DNA of 64,000 nt, taken from assembly GCA_937925685.1 (NCBI GenBank), contig CALAMI010000011.1:301383-365382 (forward strand), in the 5' to 3' direction. Below are positions 18,176-26,788 of this stretch, piece after piece; position 1 is the stretch's first letter; each line of letters starts with the position of its first letter. Below the pieces are notes generated by a model, which made no database searches, was not told where the DNA came from, and saw only the letters and a program-made list of their open reading frames with translations. A program made the translations under genes and the position numbers. Source of the DNA: Candidatus Binatia bacterium (lineage in GTDB: Bacteria > Desulfobacterota > Binatia > HRBIN30).

Positions 18176-18955
18176 TCATTCCTCGTCCGGCAGAGGCTCG
18201 GCGGGAGGAATGTATTCTTTGCCTTCCTCGATGGCTTCGACCACGTCTTCCGTCTGAGGTGGTTCCGGACGAACTTCCAAAGCTGGTGGCGCAGAAGGTT
18301 TGTCTCGATCCTCCCGTTCCCAAAGCAGTTCGTTGACCTGAAGGCGATCGACAATTTCTTTGACACCAGCGAGGTCAGTCAAGAGCTTGAGCAAGATCTG
18401 ATGCTCGACCTCGCTCGGCAGCGCACCGTCGAGGTAAACTACTCCATGGCGGGCCACGATCCGTAATTCTTCCATGTCTACGCGACCGTCTTCGCGCACG
18501 GTTTCGCGCAACGCTTCCTCGAGCTCTCGGTCGGACAGCAAGTCGAGGTCGGCGGGTAATTGGCCTCGGCGGGGTGTCTCTTCCTCCTCCAGCTCCAGAG
18601 GAGACGGAGTTTCGCGCTCTCGCTTCTCGGCACACCGAACACAGTAGGGAGTATGAGGGATGGCTCGTAATCGCGCCAACGGGATCTTATTTCCGCAGTC
18701 GACACAGATGCCATACGTTCCCTCGGCTATGCGTTGCAGTGCAGCATCGATTGCTGCCACTTCCCGCCGTTCGTGTTCCCCTAAACGGCTATAAACCCGA
18801 GCGGCACGCTCTTCCTGGGCCAGCTCTTCGACTTCGGGCTCTCGTTCCGCGGCGATAGCGGCAAGGTCAGCCTCGGTTTCCGCGACTGCATGGAGTAGAA
18901 CGGCGCGCTGCCTGCGCAACTCGCGGGCGAGCTTTAGGTATTCGCTTTGTTTCAT
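18176..18955 (-). CDS. DksA/TraR-type zinc-finger protein fused to a BON domain
   Basis: The N-terminal half (1-115) is a DksA/TraR-like coiled coil followed by a four-cysteine zinc finger, Cys84-x2-Cys87 and Cys105-x2-Cys108 (ICVDCGNKIPLARL...YCVRCAE). An acidic linker (117-130) leads to a BON domain (about 143-210: LREDGRVD...VVARHGVVYLDGALPS...ILLKLLTDLAGVKEIVD). The end is an acidic, proline-rich tail. DksA-like proteins bind RNA polymerase; BON domains usually bind phospholipid or ligands in periplasmic proteins, so the pairing is odd. There is no signal peptide; it should be cytoplasmic. GAGG lies eight bases before ATG 18955. It sits next to hsp20, suggesting a stress role. Confidence 0.82.
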   Translation of the reverse strand: MKQSEYLKLARELRRQRAVLLHAVAETEADLAAIAAEREPEVEELAQEERAARVYSRLGEHERREVAAIDAALQRIAEGTYGICVDCGNKIPLARLRAIPHTPYCVRCAEKRERETPSPLELEEEETPRRGQLPADLDLLSDRELEEALRETVREDGRVDMEELRIVARHGVVYLDGALPSEVEHQILLKLLTDLAGVKEIVDRLQVNELLWEREDRDKPSAPPALEVRPEPPQTEDVVEAIEEGKEYIPPAEPLPDEE

Positions 18956-19109
18956 CTTTTGAACCTCAACGATTTCGGTCCCGGGTCATTTTTCTGAACC
19001 GTCATCCGTCCTTCTACGAGCCGTAACGTCACTATCTTGCCACATCGGCCCCCGCCATGAAACTACTGCACGAGCCCGCCGCTCGGCGGCGTAGCCGTAT
19101 ACATCTGCG

Positions 19110-19646
19110 CTACCCAGTTTGCACCTCAATCTTCCGCGGCCGTTTGCCGGGCTCTTCCGTTTTTGGCAGTCGAATTTCGAGGATGCCATCCTTGAGTGTG
19201 GCACTGGCGGCATCCGCTCTGACTTCAACCGGAAGCGTGATGGTGCGTGTGAACGAGCCGAACGTTCGTTCACTGCGGTAGTAATCCTTGTCCTTTACCT
19301 CTTCGGTGCGCTGTTTCTCCCCTTTTATGGTCAGAGTTTTATCCGTCAGATGCACATCGATTTGGTCTTTGGCGAGCCCGGGTAATTCCGCTTTCACCAC
19401 AATGTCCTCGCCCTCCTCGTAAACATCCACCGCTGGCACCTTGAGTTCGAACTCGCGGAGGGGCCGCCATACCTCAGGCCAGTCAATGCGGGGCCAGGGG
19501 AGCCGAGGAAAATCAGAGAAGAAGCGCTCCATGAAGCGCTCGAATGGATCGACGAATGTGCGCTCGACCGGGGCAGTGCGGACCGGCACTACCTCAGCTG
19601 TGCGCGCTGTCTTCTTTTTGCCTGTTGTCGCTTTAGCCTTTGCCAT
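19110..19646 (-). CDS. Small heat shock protein, Hsp20 family
   Basis: ATP-independent holdase that binds unfolding proteins. The first 30 residues are a Lys-rich flexible segment; then DPFERFMERFFSDF and the alpha-crystallin domain (about 72-165) with AELPGLAKDQIDVHLTDKTLTIKGEK, the SFTRTITLPVEV strand and A-x-L-K-D-G-I-L-E-I-R-L-P-K, the A-x-x-x-n-G-v-L family signature. A C-terminal extension after KTEEPGKRPRKIEV is usual. A strong AAAGGAGGAG ribosome site precedes ATG 19646. No sigma-32 or CIRCE element was recognised upstream. Confidence 0.93.
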   Translation of the reverse strand: MAKAKATTGKKKTARTAEVVPVRTAPVERTFVDPFERFMERFFSDFPRLPWPRIDWPEVWRPLREFELKVPAVDVYEEGEDIVVKAELPGLAKDQIDVHLTDKTLTIKGEKQRTEEVKDKDYYRSERTFGSFTRTITLPVEVRADAASATLKDGILEIRLPKTEEPGKRPRKIEVQTG

Positions 19647-20913
19647 GGTTACTCCTCCTTTCGCCTACGCGGCCTAAAAATTTGTCCGAAGTGCGGGCTA
19701 CGCAAGGGGCAACGCAATTCTGGCGCCATCTTGTTGGCTTGTGAATGCCGTGTGATTCGCGTTCGAAGATTCTTGGCTTTGGGAAGGGCAGAACAGCGGC
19801 GCATTGCGTTGGCCTCTAGCCCCCAAGCACTGCGCAAAAAGGCTGTTGTTTAAGGTGCTCACGGTTGTTAGCCTAAAATTCGCTTTGAAAAGCTCGTGGG
19901 GCGTTAGCCCCGCGAGGCTTGGCGCCCGCTCCCCTCTCTTAGCCCCCCTTCGGGAGGGGGGCGGCGCTGAGCGTCGGCTGGGAATCGGCAGAGGCACTTG
20001 GGAAAAAGATCCGTGTTTAGAAGTGGTTCTGCAGGGTGGTCGTGATTGCGAAGGAGCCCCACCGGAGTTTGCCCATGTGGGAGTAGTTGCGTGGCGCGCC
20101 GATAAGAGCAGGAACGGGTGCCTCTGTTCGCAAGGACGGAACTGAGGAGTGCGAACGACTACCGAGGCGGCAACTTAAGAAGCCATTTCTCCGACTGCCT
20201 GGAACCGGGCGAAGTGGTGGAGCATCCAAAGAAAAGGGATCTCTTGGGTGACGGTGCGCAGCCACCTGCCCCGGTCCAGCAGCCTCAGGCGCGCCGGGGT
20301 TGCCTCGCGTTGTGGTGGACGGTGCCGTGGCAGCAAGGCTAGCGCGGGAACAGGTGTGGGGGCACGTGTAGGTGCTGGCTAGTACTTCCGCCGCCGTGGA
20401 AAAGGCCGCTCGAGGGCCAGGCACGAGGTCCACCAGGTCAACCCATATTCCTCATCGGCGTACGCGAACCAGCCGGCTCTCGTTATCTGTTTTTGCTCGC
20501 ACGGGAGCTCAGCGCTGCGTCCGACTGTTCCTCAGGGATGCAGGTGAATAGGGCCGGCCCGGGTTCGGGACCGAAGACTCGCATTTGGCATGCTCCGGGG
20601 GCGTGGGCTCGAAGCAACGTTGTCTACTGGGCATTAACCCTTGTCGGTCAACCGCGCGGGCTCGGTCGCACTAAGCCCCCGGGCGAGGCGGCGCACCTAA
20701 AGTCCGCGCTATGGATAAGTTTGGGGCCTCGGTCACTCCTAGGGAGAGAAACTGCTGGACGAGGGCCGTCGGCTCTTGGGGTTACGTTTCAGCGTCGGAC
20801 TGATATCTGCGATACGAGAACGCGCCAAAGCGGAACGAACTCGGCCACCGGCGGCTTCCGTTGATTTCTGTGTTTCTCTTTGCCCTATTTGTGGCTACAA
20901 GGCTGGCCTTGTC
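19647..20913. other. Gene-poor region of 1.27 kb
   Basis: No protein-like frame, tRNA or known RNA motif was recognised on either strand. The clearest structure is a strong GC hairpin at about 19943-19961, CCCCCC-TTCG-GGAGGGGGG, without a U-tract. Open frames here have Arg/Pro/Ser-rich, antisense-like compositions. The region must hold the hsp20 promoter on - and that of the nucleotidyltransferase gene on +. What else it holds is not visible to me. Confidence 0.5.
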
Positions 20914-21981
20914 ATGAAAGCGGTGGTTCTTTGTGCAGGGTTGGGTACGCGCTTGCGCCCGTTAACGTTTAGTACGGCCAAACACCTGATCCCGGTAGCC
21001 AATAAACCGGTGCTGTTTTACGGCTTGGAGAGTCTGGTGGAGGTTGGAGTCCGCGAAATCGGCATCGTGGTCAGTCACGAAAGTCGCCCTGTGATTCAGA
21101 ACGCAGTGGACGATGGTAGCCGCTGGGGTGCAGTGGTGACGTATATTGAACAGCACAAGCCACAGGGCCTCGCCCACGCGTGCGCATGTGCCGAAAGCTT
21201 CGTCGCTGGCGAGCCGTTCATCATGTACTTGGGGGACAACTTATTGCCCGATGGGCTCCGGGCACCGGTGGAGCTGTTTCAGAAAACTGGAGCTAATGCT
21301 GTGGTATTGCTCAAGGAAGTCGATGACCCGACCCGCTTTGGGATTGCGGAAATCCACGGGGATCGTATCGTGCGGCTTGTCGAGAAGCCAAAGGAGCCGC
21401 CGTCGAACCTGGCGATTGTCGGAGGTTACATTTTCGATCGCAATATTTTCGAGTCGATTCGGCGGATCAAGCCTTCGTGGCGTGGGGAATACGAAATTAC
21501 CGATGCGATCCAAGATTTGGTGAGTCGTGGTTTGTTGGTCGTGCCCTACATCGTTTCGGGGTGGTGGAAAGATACGGGAAAGCCGGAAGACATTCTCGAT
21601 GCCAACCGGGTCGTTTTGGAGGGGATGCACTCGGCCATAGAGGGCCAGGTAGATACGAATTCAGAATTGGATGGAACGGTGATCATCGCCCCGGGTGCCG
21701 AAGTGGTCGATTCGCGGATTCGGGGCCCAGTGATTATTGGTTCGCACGCACGCGTTTACCATGCCGAGCTTGGACCGTACACCTCTTTGGGCGATCGAGT
21801 GCACGTCATCCGAAGCACCGTGCGCAACAGCGTGGTGATGGAGGACTCAGTGATCGAAAACTTTCCGACACCTTTGCGTGACAGTCTCATTGGCCGACGG
21901 GTGATCCTTCGCGGCCACGCTGGTGCGGTTGGAATACGACTCTTGCTCGGTGATTACTGCGAGGTGGAGACGGGGACATAG
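20914..21981 (+). CDS. rfbA: Glucose-1-phosphate thymidylyltransferase, long form
   Basis: Nucleotidyltransferase making dTDP-glucose (or a related NDP-sugar) for surface polysaccharide. The start is set at ATG 20914 so that the protein begins MKAVVLCAGLGTRLRPLTF, the nucleotide-binding signature; the open frame runs further upstream but has no family character there. Further landmarks are STAKHLIPVANKPV, MYLGDNLL and IVGGYIFDRNIF. The C-terminal third (about 245-350) is a left-handed beta-helix (hexapeptide-like repeats), as in the StrD/RmlA long subfamily, which is normally about 355 residues, as here. The rest of a dTDP-sugar operon is absent from the window. Confidence 0.88.
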   Translation: MKAVVLCAGLGTRLRPLTFSTAKHLIPVANKPVLFYGLESLVEVGVREIGIVVSHESRPVIQNAVDDGSRWGAVVTYIEQHKPQGLAHACACAESFVAGEPFIMYLGDNLLPDGLRAPVELFQKTGANAVVLLKEVDDPTRFGIAEIHGDRIVRLVEKPKEPPSNLAIVGGYIFDRNIFESIRRIKPSWRGEYEITDAIQDLVSRGLLVVPYIVSGWWKDTGKPEDILDANRVVLEGMHSAIEGQVDTNSELDGTVIIAPGAEVVDSRIRGPVIIGSHARVYHAELGPYTSLGDRVHVIRSTVRNSVVMEDSVIENFPTPLRDSLIGRRVILRGHAGAVGIRLLLGDYCEVETGT

Positions 21982-22783
21982 TCGAAGGGCGCAAGCGCGG
22001 GCTCACGGCAGCAGCGGTCGAACCACCCGAAGAGGAATCGGCTTGCCGCAAAGAGGTGAAGCTGCCCCGGGCTTACCATGGATCGGGATGGGTTAAAGTG
22101 CTGGGACTCTCGACGCCGGCTCTCCACGGCACAAACCGCCGATTGGATCAGTGGAATTCGATTCGGGTTGGCAAGGCTGCCACAAGCTGCGTCGCTGCTA
22201 AGGGAGCTCGGGACGGCTGCCAGTATCCTGGTGGCGGCTGGATCGATGGTCCCTCCACGGCGAGGACTGGTCACTTCGCCGCCTGTTGTTCCCTCTTTCC
22301 AACGAATCCCGCCACACGGGCTCTTGTCCTCGGGCTGGGGAAACCCCCTCGCTGCGAGAGCCGGTCACCGCGGTAGTTCCGCGCAGCAGCGTTGCGCGTT
22401 GGCAATCGAACTCTGTAAGCAATGCCGTGGAGCAGCTTCCAGCATGTGGTGCCGGACCCGCATGCAGTTGAAAATTAGAGCCGGCGTGCCTCGAGCCTAA
22501 TGGCTTAGGTTTTCCCACCGAGGGCCTGCGATAGCACCCGATGGAGTTGGGACCTCCGGCCGGACCCTGGAAAAGCTGGGAAAGATAGAAGCTAGGCAAG
22601 CCAGCACCACCATGAATACCTTGGAGCCTCGGGATTGATTGGCGGGACGGGACGTTCGCCGCTCCGTTCCGGTCGCGCAAGGCTCACTGCGCGCCCGCTA
22701 GGGGAGGGTGCGACGGAACTCGTGGATAGCTTCTGTTGTGGTTCCGTCTGCCATTGTGTTAGGCGGGTAGCGCTAGAAAGGGA
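21982..22783. other. Gene-poor region of 0.8 kb
   Basis: No convincing gene on either strand. A small hairpin with U-run on +, AGCCTAA 22494-22500 / TTAGGTT 22505-22511 with loop TGGC, could be a weak terminator, but it is 510 bases after the nearest gene. Frames through 22592-22783 on - have repetitive Pro/Ser/Arg composition typical of GC-rich spacer DNA. Confidence 0.45.
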
Positions 22784-23125
22784 ATGACAATGGCAACCTC
22801 TGCTTGGCAGTTGTTGACAGTGTTGCATCCAAGACGTCTTTGGCACATTTGGAACAACGTTCGGCTTGGCTGGCGGTTGGCATGGGACGGTCGGATCGGT
22901 TGGCTCCCCCGAGTTGTGCTGCTGGCCGCTGTGACCTACGTTGTGTTGCCCGTTGATCTGCTGCCGGATGTGTTTCCGCTCGCCGGGCGGGTGGACGATC
23001 TGGCTATCCTGTTGTTGGCTTGGAGATTCTTTTTGTCGCTTTGCCCCGCGCACGTGGTGGACGAGCACGCCCGGGCAATTGCGATGGAGTACATTAGGCA
23101 CGGAAGGAGGGCTGTCGGGCGGTGA
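22784..23125 (+). CDS. DUF1232 (YkvA-like) membrane protein
   Basis: A small inner-membrane protein of 113 residues. It contains the DUF1232 signature YVVLPVDLLPDVFPLAGRVDDLAILLLAW (about 51-80): an amphipathic or hydrophobic helix followed by P-x-D-L-x-P-D and D-D. Function of the family is unknown. Two ATGs (22784 and 22790) are possible starts, with AAAGGGAA just upstream. It is isolated between a gene-poor region and lepB on the opposite strand. Confidence 0.85.
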   Translation: MTMATSAWQLLTVLHPRRLWHIWNNVRLGWRLAWDGRIGWLPRVVLLAAVTYVVLPVDLLPDVFPLAGRVDDLAILLLAWRFFLSLCPAHVVDEHARAIAMEYIRHGRRAVGR

Positions 23126-23281
23126 GGTATCTTCATTCCGCATAGAGCCGGCATGGCGCCGGGTGTTTCTTTTGCTCCGTGGGGGGGGGAGCCGGGGTTC
23201 GCCAGCGGCGGCCTCTGTGGAGAGGTGCTGATTCGTAATCCGGATTGAGGAGCGGCGGGTGAGCGGTCTCGAGGAGAGGTT

Positions 23282-23920
23282 TTAGTGCAAGAATTTGCCT
23301 AACCGATCGAACTTCCACCCAGACCAATAAATAAACGTTGCCTTGCCCTTGATTGCCTTCTCGTCGGCAAACCCCCAGTAGCGGCTATCTAAGCTCTCGT
23401 CGCGATTGTCTCCCAGGACGAAGAACTTTCCCGCTGGCACCACCACTGGTCCGAAGTTGTCTCGCGGGACGCCGTGCACATCGTGCGGGTACTTGTAGTG
23501 TGCGTAAGGATCGGGCGCAGGCTCGTCATTAATGAAGAGCTTTTTTTGGCGCACTTCTACTTTATCGCCAGCGACTGCGACCACACGCTTGATCAAGTCC
23601 GTCTTCCCATCGTTCGGGGAAACAAACACTACAATGTCGCCGCGTTTTGGGTGCGACCACTGGGTGACAGGGATGACAATGCCCGTAAATGGGATGTCGA
23701 TATGAAAGCCGTATGCGAGCTTGTTGACGAACAAGTGATCCCCGATTTGGATCGTCGGCAGCATGGAACCAGAGGGAACCCAGAACGCCTCTACCACGGT
23801 GGCACGGATCGCCAGAGCAACGAGCAAGGCAACGGCTAAAGATTCGATGTTCTGCCGCAGCCGGGATTTTTTGCTTGTGTTTGCCTGGATAGTTCCGTTC
23901 GGACGACGCGAGTGGGTCAT
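23282..23920 (-). CDS. lepB: Signal peptidase I
   Basis: Inner-membrane Ser/Lys protease that removes signal peptides from exported proteins. One N-terminal membrane segment (about 25-45) is followed by PSGSMLPT with the nucleophile Ser52, DIVVFV, the general-base lysine in DLIKRVVAVAGD (Lys111) and GDNRDESLDSRYWG (box E). Length (212) is that of compact bacterial enzymes. It is the last gene of a - strand group amrS-mpg-lepB, 39 bp after mpg. Confidence 0.95.
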   Translation of the reverse strand: MTHSRRPNGTIQANTSKKSRLRQNIESLAVALLVALAIRATVVEAFWVPSGSMLPTIQIGDHLFVNKLAYGFHIDIPFTGIVIPVTQWSHPKRGDIVVFVSPNDGKTDLIKRVVAVAGDKVEVRQKKLFINDEPAPDPYAHYKYPHDVHGVPRDNFGPVVVPAGKFFVLGDNRDESLDSRYWGFADEKAIKGKATFIYWSGWKFDRLGKFLH

Positions 23921-23959
23921 AAAAACTACACCTACCTATGGAATTCGACGGGCGGGGCG

Positions 23960-24550
23960 TCAAGATCGGCGGAGGAGTTGTTCTGCTTGGCGATCGCGCT
24001 TGGATACGCCTGGGCTGCCAAGCAGGTAAAACCGTAGCGGTAGCTCAGCGGCCACGCGTATACCGATGCGTGTGCTGACCACGACCTCTTCCTCTGGCCG
24101 GACGAACCCTGGCTCCACCCAAATATGGGGGTCGCGCACCAGGTCGCGCCCGTTGTCGGAGCGAGCGAGGTGAAGCGCACGGGCCAGAAGTGCCGGACCA
24201 TGGGCACGGTCTATGTGATCGAGCCCGCGGAGCAATACAGCGCCCGCAGTGCCTTCAGGTTCGGTAACAATGTTCACGCAGTGATGCATTCCATAAGTGA
24301 AATACACATAAAGGAGCCCCGGGCGTCCGAACATCACCGCATTGCGCGAGGTGCGTTTCCCGTTGGCTGCATGTGAAGCCGCATCTTGTGTGTATGCCTC
24401 GGTTTCGACGATCCGGCCACGGTAAACGTGGCCGTGAACTCGATGACACAAAAAGCACCCAAGAAGTCGTTGCGCGACCTGTTCTGTAGGCCCCTCGAAG
24501 TCGCGGCGACGCCAGCGGTTGTTCACAAGGCGATGGGTCTTGGCCACCAT
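23960..24550 (-). CDS. mpg: 3-methyladenine DNA glycosylase, AAG/MPG family
   Basis: Base-excision repair enzyme that flips out and removes alkylated purines (3-methyladenine, hypoxanthine). Landmarks: LLGCFL, IVETEAY with the catalytic glutamate region, RNAVMFGRPGLLYVYFTYGMHHCVNIV (first part of the DNA-binding and base-stacking region) and AVLLRGLDHI. A length of 196 residues is normal for bacterial members. ATG 24550 overlaps the last 28 bases of the amrS gene, so the two are translationally coupled. Confidence 0.93.
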   Translation of the reverse strand: MVAKTHRLVNNRWRRRDFEGPTEQVAQRLLGCFLCHRVHGHVYRGRIVETEAYTQDAASHAANGKRTSRNAVMFGRPGLLYVYFTYGMHHCVNIVTEPEGTAGAVLLRGLDHIDRAHGPALLARALHLARSDNGRDLVRDPHIWVEPGFVRPEEEVVVSTRIGIRVAAELPLRFYLLGSPGVSKRDRQAEQLLRRS

Positions 24551-25650
24551 GTCCCAAGGATCTGTTGTGTGGAACGCGTCTCACCCCAACGGCCTGGAAT
24601 CTTGGTTGAGCAGTAGGGGCAGCAACCACCGGTCAGGTTTACCTGCAACACTCGATAGCCCCGACGCTCCACGAGGGTAGCGCGGCAACTGGGGCAACGC
24701 GTGTTCTCGTACTCGCCCACCGCACCGGGTAGGTTGCCGATATATACGTAACGAAGCCCAGTTTCCTCACCTAAGCGAGCGGCAAACAACAGTTTTTCCA
24801 CAGTAGTGGCCTCGCGATCGGTCATTTTGTAGTCAGGATGAAATGCGGTTACATGCCACGGGATGTCGGGGGAAACGTCGGCTAGGAATTCGACCAGGCT
24901 GCGTAGCTCCTGTTCCGTGTCGTTGAACCCCGGGACCAGTAACGTGACCACTTCCAACCAAAAGCCGAGCTGCACCAAATCCCGAATGGTCCGTTTCACG
25001 GTTTCCAACAAGCCCCCGAGCTTACGATAGTGCCGGTCGTCAAACCCCTTGAGGTCGACTTTGTATAAGTCCACCCATGGTCGTAAAAACTCGAGAACTT
25101 CAGGTGTGGCATTGCCGTTGGAAACGTAGGAGGTCACCAAGCCACTGGCCCGCGCTTCGCGGAAAATATCGACAGCCCATTCGGAGGTGATAAGCGGTTC
25201 GTTGTAGGTGCTGGTGACGATTCTGGCGCCATACTGGTGGGCTAACGACACAATGTCTTGAGGTGTGATCGAGCGCGGCAGGGTACCGGCGATCGGATCC
25301 CGCAGTGTCTGCGACGTAATCCAATTTTGGCAGTAAGAGCAATGATAATCACAGCCCAACATGCCGAAGCTCAGCGCCAGTGAACCGGGATAGGCATGAA
25401 AAAAAGGCTTCTTCTCTACTGGGTCACATTGCAAACCGGCAACGTACCCCCAAGGTACCTGCAGTTTTCCGCCTCGGTTTTGTCGGACCTTGCAAATGCC
25501 AACCTTGCCCTCGGGTAGGTAGCAGCGGTGCCCACACGCCAGGCAGCGGAGCGTGTTGTCCGAGAGGTGCACCACAAGATCGTCGCGCGCCATGCTCCAA
25601 TCGTCCAGCAGGGCTTTAAGGCTTCCGGGTGCGGAATTTTTGTGAGCCAC
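24523..25650 (-). CDS. amrS: AmmeMemoRadiSam-system radical SAM enzyme
   Basis: Radical SAM protein of the AmrS family; its reaction is unknown. The radical cluster motif is CDYHCSYC (C-x3-C-x2-C, about residues 100-107). Before it comes a CxxC pair, CLACGHRCYLPEGKVGICKVR, as in AmrS and pyruvate-formate-lyase-activating relatives. After the barrel a C-terminal CPSC...CPYC knuckle is seen. Start GTG 25650 was preferred over a longer frame from 25686. The usual partners AmmeMemo (MEMO1-like) and AMMECR1 genes are not next to it; instead mpg follows with a 28-base overlap. Confidence 0.9.
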   Translation of the reverse strand: MAHKNSAPGSLKALLDDWSMARDDLVVHLSDNTLRCLACGHRCYLPEGKVGICKVRQNRGGKLQVPWGYVAGLQCDPVEKKPFFHAYPGSLALSFGMLGCDYHCSYCQNWITSQTLRDPIAGTLPRSITPQDIVSLAHQYGARIVTSTYNEPLITSEWAVDIFREARASGLVTSYVSNGNATPEVLEFLRPWVDLYKVDLKGFDDRHYRKLGGLLETVKRTIRDLVQLGFWLEVVTLLVPGFNDTEQELRSLVEFLADVSPDIPWHVTAFHPDYKMTDREATTVEKLLFAARLGEETGLRYVYIGNLPGAVGEYENTRCPSCRATLVERRGYRVLQVNLTGGCCPYCSTKIPGRWGETRSTQQILGTWWPRPIAL

Positions 25651-25777
25651 GGTGTTCTTTATAGTGCAGCAACTGCTCGCGAACAATTCGCTGGGCCGCG
25701 CCAGGCAGTGGTAGTAAGCGTGTTCCCACCTCCCAGGCGGTTACATCGAAAGTGGGTCTGTGCTTTAAATCGAACGC

Positions 25778-26788
25778 ATGCGGCGCCGACTGTGGGTAGG
25801 AATCGGACTTGCGGCTCTGGCAGTTGCGGGTGCTTGGTGGCTTTGGCAGGAGCAAGAGGAAAAGCGCGAGACAGCGATCCGCGGTTCGGGGATTGTAGAA
25901 GCCACTGAAGTCGACGTTGCCTTCGAGGTGCCTGGCACGATCGTGGCACGGTTTGTTGACGAAGGAGCGGCCGTCGACAAGGGCGAGCCCATAGCTCAAC
26001 TGGATGAGCGGGAGTTCTTGCTGCAAGTCGAGCGTGCCCAGGCAGCGAAAGCTGCGGCGGAGGCTCGTTATGCTTTGTTGACACGGGGGGCCCGCGGCCA
26101 GGAGGTCGATCAAGCACTGGCCGCGCTCGAATCTGCCGAAGCCGAATTGCAGATGCGCCAGCGCGACTTTGCCCGGGTCGAGGAGCTTTTGCGCCAAGGA
26201 ATTGCAGCCCAGGCTGAAGGGGATCGCGCGCGCGCCGCCCGCGACGCTGCGCAGGCCGCCCGCGACGCGGCTCGGGCGCGGTTGGAGATGCTGAAGGAGG
26301 GTTTTCGGACCGAGGAGATCCAAGAGGGGCGCGCCCGCCTGCGGGAAGCGGAGAAGGCTTTAGCCATTGCAGAACTCAATTTGGCGCGGTGCCGTTTGTT
26401 CGCACCCATTGCGGGGCGCGTGCTTTCCAAGAATCGCGAGGTCGGTGAAAGCGTGTTGCCTGGCACCCCGGTAGTTACCATGGGAGATCTGCAACGGCCG
26501 TGGGTGAACGTTTACGTGAGCGAACAGGATCTCGGGCGGGTGCGCTTGGGGATGCGGGCGTTGGTGTACGTTGATGCCTTTCCGAATCGAGGCTTCGAAG
26601 GTCGAGTCACCTATGTTGCCGACAAGTCGGAGTTCACACCCAAGAATATCCAGACGCGAAACGAGCGGGTGAAGTTGGTTTATCGCGTTAAGATCGAAGT
26701 GGACAACCCTGACGGCATTCTCAAACCTGGCATGCCTGCAGATGCGGTGATTCCCCTGGAGCCGAGCGACCGACAGGGGTCTTCGTAG
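25778..26788 (+). CDS. HlyD/YbhG-type membrane fusion protein
   Basis: Periplasmic adaptor of an ABC efflux system. The N-terminal anchor (about 5-22) is followed by the first barrel-lipoyl half (GSGIVEATEVDVAFEVPGTIVARFVDEGAAVDKGEPIAQLD), a long coiled-coil hairpin rich in Ala/Arg/Glu (about 85-210), the second lipoyl half (LFAPIAGRVLSKNREVGESV) and a beta-barrel/MP domain (VNVYVSEQDLGRV...). A length of 336 residues agrees with YbhG. Its TAG stop overlaps by one base the GTG start of the ABC ATPase gene (26786-26790), so the two are coupled. Confidence 0.9.
   Translation: MRRRLWVGIGLAALAVAGAWWLWQEQEEKRETAIRGSGIVEATEVDVAFEVPGTIVARFVDEGAAVDKGEPIAQLDEREFLLQVERAQAAKAAAEARYALLTRGARGQEVDQALAALESAEAELQMRQRDFARVEELLRQGIAAQAEGDRARAARDAAQAARDAARARLEMLKEGFRTEEIQEGRARLREAEKALAIAELNLARCRLFAPIAGRVLSKNREVGESVLPGTPVVTMGDLQRPWVNVYVSEQDLGRVRLGMRALVYVDAFPNRGFEGRVTYVADKSEFTPKNIQTRNERVKLVYRVKIEVDNPDGILKPGMPADAVIPLEPSDRQGSS

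Noticed and set aside
20776..20913. 46-residue N-terminal extension of the nucleotidyltransferase
   Set aside because: The family begins at MKAVVLCAG; the extension is unpatterned.
10370..22720. Idea that GC-rich palindromes near 10420, 19950 and 22690 are copies of one dispersed repeat
   Set aside because: They share only a C-rich arm, short loop and G-rich arm; the actual bases do not align convincingly by eye.
22592..23143. 183-codon frame on - opposite DUF1232
   Set aside because: Overlaps a recognised gene and reads as repetitive Pro/Ser/Arg spacer.
25616..26323. 235-codon frame on - across the membrane-fusion gene
   Set aside because: Antisense to a clear HlyD-type gene with its own start and coupling; composition is that of a shadow frame.
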